From an uncultured Bacteroidales bacterium (GTDB lineage: Bacteria; Bacteroidota; Bacteroidia; Bacteroidales; Bacteroidaceae): a DNA stretch of 17,809 nucleotides. Location of the stretch: assembly GCA_937876995.1 (NCBI GenBank), contig CALEFD010000013.1, forward strand, positions 1 through 17,809. The letters are read 5' to 3'. The translations under genes were made by a program, and so were the position numbers. Below are positions 6,147-13,107 of the stretch, one piece after another. The notes under the pieces were generated by a model. That model searched no databases, had not been told where the DNA came from, and saw only the letters and a list, made by a program, of their open reading frames with translations. The first letter of the stretch is position 1, and each line of letters starts with the position of its first letter.

Positions 6147-6510
6147 CATCGTTATCGTTTGACGGTGCGAATTCAGGAGCAGAAGCAGCTACCGGAGCAG
6201 CCATAGGTGCCTGTTCTACAGGAGAAATACCCGGAACATCGTGACTAACGCGCCATGCTCTTACATCGTTATACCATCTGCCATTATATTCGCGTGCGTT
6301 AATATCAAAACTTACTACCACTACATCGCCTACGCTGATTGCAGCCTGCTGAATCTTATCTTCGCCAAAAATATTAAACATCATTTTTTTAGGATATTGT
6401 TCATTTATTGTTTCCAATACAAATTCCTGAGTCATCCAGGGTGAACCCGATGTTTTTGACACGCCTGAACGAGGTTCTAACGCTGCAATAATCTTTCCAG
6501 TTATTTCCAT
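6133..6510 (-). CDS. DUF3127 domain protein, SSB-like with acidic C-terminal tip
   Basis: 125 residues. The N-terminal domain (1-90) reads as a compact OB-type beta fold (MEITGKIIAALEP, WMTQEFVLET, MMFNIFGEDKI, VGDVVVVSFDINAREYNGRWYNDVRAWRV), matching the DUF3127 family found in Bacteroidota. A flexible Ala/Pro linker (91-116) leads to NDNDDLPF at the extreme C-terminus, which copies the acidic tip (DDDIPF type) by which SSB recruits repair and replication proteins. A role binding single-stranded DNA and docking partners follows by analogy. It faces dnaN across a divergent promoter region and converges on rho. Confidence 0.8.
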   Translation of the reverse strand: MEITGKIIAALEPRSGVSKTSGSPWMTQEFVLETINEQYPKKMMFNIFGEDKIQQAAISVGDVVVVSFDINAREYNGRWYNDVRAWRVSHDVPGISPVEQAPMAAPVAASAPEFAPSNDNDDLPF

Positions 6511-6537
6511 ATCTTTATCTATTGTTTTATTTCTGTT

Positions 6538-6546
6538 GCGAAATTA
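6538..6546 (-). promoter_or_regulatory. Candidate -7 box for the DUF3127 gene
   Basis: TAATTTCGC on the minus strand, a one-mismatch form of TAnnTTTGC, lies 28 nt before the start codon. No TTG is found at the proper -33 spacing, so this is tentative. Confidence 0.4.
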
Positions 6547-6588
6547 CACTTTATCCTCATTGGTTTATCATTTTTGGTCAAATAATTT

Positions 6589-6618
6589 TTGCTTAATACT
6601 TTTCTATTTATACCTTTG
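6589..6618 (+). promoter_or_regulatory. Promoter of the dnaN operon
   Basis: TTG (6589-6591), a 19-nt spacer and TACCTTTG (6611-6618) match the Bacteroidota consensus exactly. The transcript would start near 6625, giving a leader of about 48 nt. No other good promoter is seen before 14798, so it may drive the entire plus-strand operon. Confidence 0.83.
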
Positions 6619-6672
6619 TAATGGGTAGCAATACCTTATATAAAATTAGATAAACAAATAAAACATTACGAT

Positions 6673-7794
6673 ATGAATTTTACAGTTTCCAGTTCGGTTA
6701 TTTACAACCGCCTACAGGCTATAAGCCGTGTAATCAGTTCAAAATCAATCTACCCTATTTTGGACAACTTTTTGTTCTGCATAGAGAACGGCAAACTGAC
6801 TGTTACAGCTGCCGACAGTGATACCACTTTGGAAACAGTGGTAGAACTGACTGAATGCGATAAAGACGGACAGGTTGCTCTACCTGCAAAAACACTTCTC
6901 GATGCATTGAAAGAGATTCCTGAACAGCCATTGATGTTCAGCATAAATGACGATAATTTTGAAACATTGGTAAAGTATCAGAATGGTGAATATAATCTTA
7001 TAGGTCTGAATGCTGATGAATATCCTACATCGGCAGTGCTTCAGGAACCTGTATCATTTGAACTTCCTGCACAAGTTCTCCTTGAAGGACTTACCAGAAC
7101 TATCTTTGCTACAGCCGATGACGAACTTCGTCCGGTTATGAATGGTATCTACTTTGATATCAACAGCGAAGGTGCTACTTTCGTTGCTTCAGATGGTCAC
7201 AAATTGGTTTGCAGCCGCAACAGTATTGCTCAGCTTGCAGAGAGATCTTCATTTATTCTGCCTAAAAAACCGGCTTCTTTGATGAAAGCTATATTGGCTA
7301 AGGAATCAGAAAATGTAAGCATAGAATTCGACAATCGTGTAGCACGTTTCAGTCTTCCTGAATTCCGCATGGTATGTCGTCTTATAGATGGTCGTTATCC
7401 AAACTATAACTCTGTAATTCCACAGAACAACCCACATCTGCTTACTATAGATAGAATTACCTTGCTGACAGCTTTGCGTCGTGTAGCTATATTTTCACCA
7501 GCAAGCAGCGGATTGGTTAAACTGCGTATCCAGCAGAATCAGTTATCAATTTTCTCACAGGATAAAGATTTCTCAGTATCAGCAAAAGAGAGTATGACCT
7601 GCCAATACGAAGGTGTTCCTATGAGCATTGGTTTTAAATCAAGCTTCCTGATTGATATTCTGAATAGTATTCCAAGCCAGGAGATTACAATCAAACTTGC
7701 AGATCCCGCACGCGCAGGTGTATTTGTTCCATCTGTACAGGAAGAAAATGAAAATCTGCTTATGTTGTTAATGCCAATGGTTTTGAACGACTAA
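6673..7794 (+). CDS. dnaN: DNA polymerase III beta subunit (sliding clamp)
   Basis: The ring-shaped clamp that tethers DNA polymerase III to DNA and recruits repair proteins. The 373-residue length is typical of three repeated clamp domains. Recognisable family stretches include MNFTVSSSVIYNRLQAISRVI at the start, RPVMNGIYFDI and TFVASDGHKL in the middle domain, FRMVCRLIDGRYPNYNSVIP before the third domain, and a C-terminal region rich in hydrophobic residues ending LLMLLMPM, which forms the partner-binding pocket. It is the first gene of a six-gene operon and lies away from dnaA, which is common in Bacteroidota. The next start codon is 1 nt after its stop. Confidence 0.97.
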   Translation: MNFTVSSSVIYNRLQAISRVISSKSIYPILDNFLFCIENGKLTVTAADSDTTLETVVELTECDKDGQVALPAKTLLDALKEIPEQPLMFSINDDNFETLVKYQNGEYNLIGLNADEYPTSAVLQEPVSFELPAQVLLEGLTRTIFATADDELRPVMNGIYFDINSEGATFVASDGHKLVCSRNSIAQLAERSSFILPKKPASLMKAILAKESENVSIEFDNRVARFSLPEFRMVCRLIDGRYPNYNSVIPQNNPHLLTIDRITLLTALRRVAIFSPASSGLVKLRIQQNQLSIFSQDKDFSVSAKESMTCQYEGVPMSIGFKSSFLIDILNSIPSQEITIKLADPARAGVFVPSVQEENENLLMLLMPMVLND

Positions 7795-7795
7795 T

Positions 7796-8605
7796 ATGAA
7801 ACTTGCGCTTACTAATCCTATTGTCTTTTTTGACTTAGAGACTACAGGTACAAACATAATCAGCGATCGTATAGTTGAGATTTGTTACTTAAAGGTAATG
7901 CCAAATGGTAACGAAACTATGCGTACACTAAAAATAAATCCTGAAATGCATATCCCTGAAGAAGCTTCGGCTGTTCATGGTATATATGATCAGGATGTTG
8001 CAGACTGCCCTACTTTTAAGGAAGTTGCAAAAGAGATTGCAAACGATTTTAAAGGGGCAGATATTGCCGGTTTTAATTCAAATAGGTTTGATGTACCTCT
8101 GCTTGCAGAAGAATTTTTACGTGCAGATGTAGATATTGATCTCTCACGCCACAGATTTGTAGATGTTCAGGTTATATTCCATAAGATGGAACAGCGCACT
8201 CTGTCGGCAGCATATAAGTTCTACTGTCATAAAGATTTGACAGATGCACATAGTGCCGATGCCGATACTCGTGCCACATACGAAGTTCTACAAGCACAAT
8301 TAGATCATTATCCCGAACTACAAAACAACATACAGTGGTTATCGGAATTTTCTTCGCATACCAGAAATGTAGATTTTGCAGGTCGCATAGTTTATAATGA
8401 CAAAGGTGTTGAAGTTTTCAATTTTGGCAAATATAAGGACAAACCGGTAGCAGAAGTTTTGAAAGCAGATCCCGGTTACTATTCTTGGATTTTGCAAGGC
8501 GATTTTGCTTTAAACACCAAACAGGTTTTAACCAGAATTAAACTGCAATCGGCTAAGATTACACAATCAAACTCTTCACCCGATTTATTCGGAAACTACA
8601 GATAA
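7796..8605 (+). CDS. DnaQ-like DEDDh 3'-5' exonuclease with C-terminal accessory domain
   Basis: 269 residues. All catalytic residues of the DEDDh class are present: D13 and E15 in FDLETTG (Exo I), D99 in GFNSNRFDVPLL (Exo II), and H152 and D157 in AHSADADTRATYEV (Exo III). This predicts a two-metal 3'-5' exonuclease acting as a proofreading or repair nuclease. Residues about 205-250 (FNFGKYKDKPVAEVL...YYSWILQGDF) form a small C-terminal module resembling the ExoX-like C-terminal/DUF3820 type. It starts 1 nt after dnaN, so stoichiometric production with the clamp is likely. Whether it is the true Pol III epsilon subunit cannot be settled from sequence. Confidence 0.92.
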   Translation: MKLALTNPIVFFDLETTGTNIISDRIVEICYLKVMPNGNETMRTLKINPEMHIPEEASAVHGIYDQDVADCPTFKEVAKEIANDFKGADIAGFNSNRFDVPLLAEEFLRADVDIDLSRHRFVDVQVIFHKMEQRTLSAAYKFYCHKDLTDAHSADADTRATYEVLQAQLDHYPELQNNIQWLSEFSSHTRNVDFAGRIVYNDKGVEVFNFGKYKDKPVAEVLKADPGYYSWILQGDFALNTKQVLTRIKLQSAKITQSNSSPDLFGNYR

Positions 8606-8631
8606 GATTGCAAAACATATATTATACAACA

Positions 8632-10710
8632 ATGGATAGTACATTGAACGGTAAACATATAGTATTAGGTATAACAGGAAGCATTGCGGCTTACAAAGCT
8701 GCAGTGCTAATCCGCCTTTTAGTAAAAAAAGGAGCTGATGTTCAAGTTGTTATAACTCCTGCCGGTAAAGAGTTTATTACTCCTATAACTCTTTCTGCAC
8801 TCACACAACGCCCTGTCATCAGCGAATTCTTTTCAGGAAGGGACGGAACCTGGAACAGCCACGTCGATTTAGGCCAATGGGCCGATGCTATGTTAATAGC
8901 ACCTTGCACCGCCTCTACACTTGGAAAGATGGCAAATGGTATTGCAGACAATATGTTGGCTACCACCTACTTTTCAATGAAAGCACCGGTGTTCGTTGCT
9001 CCTGCTATGGACCTTGATATGTACAAACATCCGGCAACACTACGTAATTTAGAGACTTTACGTAGCTACGGCAATATCATTATTGAACCTACCGAGGGTG
9101 AATTGGCCAGCAAATTGGTAGGAAAAGGACGTATGGAAGAACCGGAAGAGATTGTACGCGTTTTAGAAGATTTCTTTGAGACATCACAATCTCTATCAAA
9201 AAAAAAAGTCCTGATAACTGCGGGTCCAACCTATGAACCAATAGATCCTGTTCGTTTTATAGGCAACCATTCTACGGGAAAAATGGGATTTGCCATTGCC
9301 GAAGAGTGCGCAGCCTGCGGCGCAGAGGTTATTCTTGTTGCAGGCCCAGTAAGTTTAAAGACAAATCATCCTAACATAAGAAGAATTGATGTAACATCGG
9401 CAGAAGAGATGTACAATGCTTCAATGCAACATTTTCCACAATCAGATGCCGCAATTCTCTCTGCTGCCGTTGCCGATTTCACTCCTGCAGTGAAAGCCAC
9501 AGAAAAGATTAAGCGTAAAGGCGATATTTCATTGGAATTAAAACCTACACACGATATAGCCGCCTCTCTTGGTGCTATAAAACGCCCGGAACAAAAGTTA
9601 GTAGGATTTGCACTGGAAACAGAACACGAATTCGATAACGCAACAGGAAAATTGGAGCGTAAAAATCTGGATTTCATAGTCTTAAATTCACTTCGCGACA
9701 AAGGTGCCGGTTTTGGTCACGACACTAACAAAGTAACCATAATAGATAAAGATGGAAGTACTCCCTACCCTTTACAATCTAAAAAAGAGGTTGCCAAAAC
9801 CATAGTAAAGAGACTATTATCTATATTGGGTTGTCTGCTATTTCTGTTACCCCTAAATCTTAAAGCACAGGAAATAAATGCAACTTTCACTATGAACACT
9901 GCAAAAATTTCCGGCACAGATAAGGATGTTTTCACATCGTTAGAGGCTGCAATTAAAGAGTTTCTGTCCACTCAGGTCTGGACAAATTATCATTTTACAG
10001 AAAGAGAACGTATTGTTTGCAGTTTCAATATGGTGGTCAATTCTTACGAATCATCAACGGGACAATGCGAAGCAGAACTTATGATACAGAGCAGTCGTCC
10101 GGTATTTAATTCAACCTACAACACTACCGTATTCAATTTTCACGATACAGGAGTAGGTTTCACCTATACAGAACAGGACAGAATAGAATATACACCGGGC
10201 AATGTAACAAATAACCTTACTGCCATTCTTGCATTCTATTCACTCTTTATAATAGGACTTGATTTTGACACTATGTCGCCAATGGGCGGTACCGATATTT
10301 TACGAGAAGCAGAGAGTTTGGCAGCAAATTCACAAATGTTAGGAACAGGATGGCGCTCTTTCGACAACAATTCAAATCGTTACAGCATAATAAACGATTA
10401 TATGAACGGTACACTATCATCATTTCGTCAATTGCAATATGACTATCATCGCAAGGGATTGGACGATATGGCTACAAATGTGGATCGTGGTCGTGCCACT
10501 ATTACAGAATCACTTGAACTGCTAAAAGCAACAAAACAGGCTAAAAGTACATCTATACTTCCTGTTTTGTTCACAGAAATCAAGAAAGATGAATTGATCA
10601 ATATATATTCAAAAGGGTTAGATAAAGAGAAAGAGAGCGTTGTAGCCATTCTTGAAAACATCAACCCATCACTATCATCGGATTGGAATACCATTAAAAC
10701 AACTAAATAA
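8632..10710 (+). CDS. coaBC: CoaBC (PPC synthetase/decarboxylase) joined in frame to DUF4835
   Basis: Residues 1-185 are the CoaC flavoprotein, which decarboxylates 4'-phosphopantothenoylcysteine: GITGSIAAYKA, active His77 in SHVDLG, APCTASTLGKMANG (90-103), PAMDLDMY (124-131). Residues 190-391 are CoaB, which joins phosphopantothenate and cysteine using CTP: ITAGPTYEPIDPVRFIGN, STGKMGFAIA, AAVADFTP, KATEKIKR. These are steps two and three of CoA synthesis, in the cytoplasm. After KEVAKTIV, the usual CoaBC end, the frame continues through a basic-hydrophobic stretch (KRLLSILGCLLFLLPLNLKAQ at about 393-413) into a complete DUF4835 domain (413-692). No stop separates them. Start set at ATG 8632; a TTG at 8608 adds eight residues. 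The stop overlaps the recN ATG by 1 nt. Confidence 0.9.
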   Translation: MDSTLNGKHIVLGITGSIAAYKAAVLIRLLVKKGADVQVVITPAGKEFITPITLSALTQRPVISEFFSGRDGTWNSHVDLGQWADAMLIAPCTASTLGKMANGIADNMLATTYFSMKAPVFVAPAMDLDMYKHPATLRNLETLRSYGNIIIEPTEGELASKLVGKGRMEEPEEIVRVLEDFFETSQSLSKKKVLITAGPTYEPIDPVRFIGNHSTGKMGFAIAEECAACGAEVILVAGPVSLKTNHPNIRRIDVTSAEEMYNASMQHFPQSDAAILSAAVADFTPAVKATEKIKRKGDISLELKPTHDIAASLGAIKRPEQKLVGFALETEHEFDNATGKLERKNLDFIVLNSLRDKGAGFGHDTNKVTIIDKDGSTPYPLQSKKEVAKTIVKRLLSILGCLLFLLPLNLKAQEINATFTMNTAKISGTDKDVFTSLEAAIKEFLSTQVWTNYHFTERERIVCSFNMVVNSYESSTGQCEAELMIQSSRPVFNSTYNTTVFNFHDTGVGFTYTEQDRIEYTPGNVTNNLTAILAFYSLFIIGLDFDTMSPMGGTDILREAESLAANSQMLGTGWRSFDNNSNRYSIINDYMNGTLSSFRQLQYDYHRKGLDDMATNVDRGRATITESLELLKATKQAKSTSILPVLFTEIKKDELINIYSKGLDKEKESVVAILENINPSLSSDWNTIKTTK
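9802..10710 (+). other. DUF4835 module with signal-peptide-like leader, fused to CoaBC
   Basis: This part would normally be a separate gene after coaBC. It has the parts of an exported protein: basic VKR, a hydrophobic core LLSILGCLLFLLPLNL and a signal-peptidase site LKA|Q (cut after 9867). About 280 residues follow (QEINATFTMNTAKISGTD...WTNYHFTERERIVCSFNMVV), recognisable as DUF4835. I recall that some pipelines link this family to type IX secretion under the name PorD, but I am not certain. No ATG or GTG is in position for independent translation. The codon before VKR is ATA (9802), permitted but very rare as a start, and the in-frame TTG at 9826 would lose the basic n-region. Confidence 0.75.
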
Positions 10711-12380
10711 TGCTAAAATCAATACTTATAGACAATTACGTACTTATAAAACATCTTGAAATAGATTTTCATAAGGGATTTTCGGTTATTACCGGCGAAA
10801 CAGGTGCTGGTAAATCAATCATTTTAGGTGCTATGAACCTGCTATTCGGACAACGTTCCGATACAAAATCTATTCGTCAAGGTGCTGAACGCTGTACCAT
10901 AGAGGGACATTTTGATATATCGTCATATAATTTGGAAAAATTCTTCAGTGATAACGATATAGAGATGGATGCCTCAGATACCATTCTGCGAAGAGATTTG
11001 AGCAGCAATGGTAAGAGTCGTGCATTTATAAACGACATACCGGTTACGCTTGCACAGTTAAAAGAATTGGCAAGCAAACTGATAGACATTCATTCACAAC
11101 ATCAAAACCTGGCATTGGGAGCCCAATCATTCCAAACCGATTTGGTGGATGCCATTGCCAATAATAGTATCTGCAAGGATGAATATCTTAATGTTTATAC
11201 TGAATATAGTTCATTGAAAAAAGAGTTAGCAGAATTAGAATCTCAAGCAGCTACAAACAGTGCCGATTTGGACTACATTCGTTTTCAGTATGATACACTA
11301 CAACAAGCAAAGTTAGTTGACGGCGAACAAGAAGAGTTGGAAGAAGAACTTGAAATTCTGGAACATGCCGAAGACATTAAGGAACAACTTTATAGAGCCT
11401 CTTCGCTGTTTGACAATGACGAAACAGGCATTATAGGAAACTTAAAACAGGCACTACAGGCATTGCGTCAGGCATCAAAGAACTATTCAGGAGCAGAAGA
11501 ATTGGCAGAACGTACAGAAAGTGCTTTAATTGAAATTAAAGATATCTTTTCAGAGACCGATAGTGCTGCAGATAGCATCAATTTCAATCCTGAAAGATTA
11601 GAACAGGTGAATGACCGTTTAGACACCATTTACACCTTAGAAAAGAAGTATAAAGCAGATTCTGTAGCAGATTTGATAGTCATAATGGAGAAATATGGCA
11701 AGCAATTGGAAAGAGTTGATTCGTTCGATGAGCTAATTGCAGAACTTACCAAGAAGATAAGCAAAGCCGAAAAGGAACTAAAAAAAGCTGCTTCTGAACT
11801 TACTGCTACAAGAAAAAAAGCAGCAGTAACCATAGAGCAACAGATAAGTTCTATGCTTGTCCCGTTGGGTATTCCCAACATACAGTTCAAGGTTGATATA
11901 CAACCCAAAGAGGTATATGATGAAACCGGAGCTGACGATATTCGCTTTATGTTTTCGGCCAACAAAGCTGTTCCGGTACAGGAATTATCGGCTGTAGCAT
12001 CGGGTGGTGAATTGTCCAGAGTGATGCTATCTGTCAAATCACTATTGGCAGGAGCCAAGACACTGCCTACCATCATATTCGATGAAATAGACACTGGTGT
12101 ATCGGGTGCTATAGCCGATAAGATGGCACAGATGATGCAACAGATGTGCGCTGACGGTCATCAGGTTTTAGCAATCACTCATCTGCCACAGATAGCAGCT
12201 TGTGGAGATTATCACTACAAAGTATATAAAGAGGATGACGATGATTCCACTCAGACAGGAATTATTAAACTGAATAAAGAAGAAAGAATAACAGAAATTG
12301 CGCAGATGATGAGCGGTACCACCCTATCACAAGCAGCAATTGAAAATGCTAAATCACTTATAGAGAACAATGGAAGATGA
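10710..12380 (+). CDS. recN: DNA repair protein RecN
   Basis: An SMC-like ATPase that holds DNA ends or sister chromatids together during double-strand break repair. The 556-residue protein has Walker A GETGAGKS (29-36), the Q-loop region around LASKLIDIHSQHQNLALG, two long coiled-coil arms rich in E, K, A and L (about 165-225 and 300-375), the ABC signature SGGELSR (431-437) and Walker B IIFDEIDTGVSG with D458/E459. Length is normal. The ATG overlaps the preceding TAA (TAATG) and the 3' end overlaps rlmB by 11 nt, so translation is probably coupled on both sides. Confidence 0.96.
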   Translation: MLKSILIDNYVLIKHLEIDFHKGFSVITGETGAGKSIILGAMNLLFGQRSDTKSIRQGAERCTIEGHFDISSYNLEKFFSDNDIEMDASDTILRRDLSSNGKSRAFINDIPVTLAQLKELASKLIDIHSQHQNLALGAQSFQTDLVDAIANNSICKDEYLNVYTEYSSLKKELAELESQAATNSADLDYIRFQYDTLQQAKLVDGEQEELEEELEILEHAEDIKEQLYRASSLFDNDETGIIGNLKQALQALRQASKNYSGAEELAERTESALIEIKDIFSETDSAADSINFNPERLEQVNDRLDTIYTLEKKYKADSVADLIVIMEKYGKQLERVDSFDELIAELTKKISKAEKELKKAASELTATRKKAAVTIEQQISSMLVPLGIPNIQFKVDIQPKEVYDETGADDIRFMFSANKAVPVQELSAVASGGELSRVMLSVKSLLAGAKTLPTIIFDEIDTGVSGAIADKMAQMMQQMCADGHQVLAITHLPQIAACGDYHYKVYKEDDDDSTQTGIIKLNKEERITEIAQMMSGTTLSQAAIENAKSLIENNGR

Positions 12381-13107
12381 AATGATATTTGGCATACGTG
12401 CCGTAATAGAGGCTATTGAAGCCGGAAAAGAGATAGACAAGCTGCTTATCAAGAAAGACTTGCAAGGCGATTTGTCAAGAGAACTTTTCAACATTCTAAA
12501 AGGCAGACATATACCTGTGCAGAGAGTGCCTGTTGAGAAACTGAATCGTATAACAAGAAAGAATCATCAGGGTGTAATAGCATACACCACACAGATTACC
12601 TATCAGCATATAGAAGATATTGTCCCTACTCTATTTGAAGAGGGAAAGAATCCTTTCTTTGTTCTGTTAGATGGTGTTACAGATGTACGTAACTTTGGTG
12701 CTATAGCACGTACTGCAGAATGTGCCGGAGTAGATGCAATTATTATTCCATCAAAGAATAGCGTAAGTGTAAATGCAGATGCTATCAAGACATCGGCAGG
12801 AGCACTACACACCATCCCTGTATGTAGAGAAGATAATCTTACAAAGAGTATTAAGTATCTTAAAAACTGCGGCATACACATAGCAGGAGCTACAGAAAAA
12901 GGAAACAGAAGCTACACAAAAGGTACTTACGATGGTCCTGTTTGTCTCATTATGGGAGCAGAAGACAGAGGTATTCCACAAGAACATCTGGCGCTGTGTG
13001 ATGAATGGGTTAAGATCCCTATTTTAGGGCATATAGGTTCACTTAACGTTTCTGTTGCAGCCGGTGTTCTTATTTATGAAATAGTTAAACAGAGAAACGA
13101 AGAATGA
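12370..13107 (+). CDS. rlmB: 23S rRNA 2'-O-methyltransferase, RlmB/TrmH (SPOUT) family
   Basis: 245 residues. The N-terminal substrate-binding domain (FGIRAVIEAI...NHQGVIAYTT) is followed by a SPOUT trefoil-knot methyltransferase domain. Motif 1 DVRNFGAIARTAE (105-117), motif 2 MGAEDRGI (195-202) and motif 3 SLNVSVA (224-230) hold the residues aligning with E. coli RlmB N108, R114, E198, S224 and N226. The predicted reaction is SAM-dependent 2'-O-methylation of a guanosine in 23S rRNA (G2251 in E. coli); exact target specificity within TrmH-like enzymes is inference. It overlaps recN by 11 nt and the next gene by 4 nt (ATGA). Confidence 0.92.
   Translation: MEDEMIFGIRAVIEAIEAGKEIDKLLIKKDLQGDLSRELFNILKGRHIPVQRVPVEKLNRITRKNHQGVIAYTTQITYQHIEDIVPTLFEEGKNPFFVLLDGVTDVRNFGAIARTAECAGVDAIIIPSKNSVSVNADAIKTSAGALHTIPVCREDNLTKSIKYLKNCGIHIAGATEKGNRSYTKGTYDGPVCLIMGAEDRGIPQEHLALCDEWVKIPILGHIGSLNVSVAAGVLIYEIVKQRNEE

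Noticed and set aside
9778..9806. Programmed frameshift at the A-rich SKKE codons to end CoaBC separately
   Set aside because: A6 lies in the wrong register for the dnaX-type A-AAA-AAG heptamer, and the zero frame keeps the conserved KEVAKTIV end. A shift by +1 would reach TAG but lose that motif.
9823..9834. Lipobox-like ILGC in the CoaBC-DUF4835 junction
   Set aside because: The Cys falls only a few residues into the hydrophobic stretch, with the main core after it; the A|Q site is the normal cleavage signal for such proteins.
12603..12987. Antisense ORFs over rlmB
   Set aside because: Shadow frames of a well-conserved gene, without domains or promoter signals.
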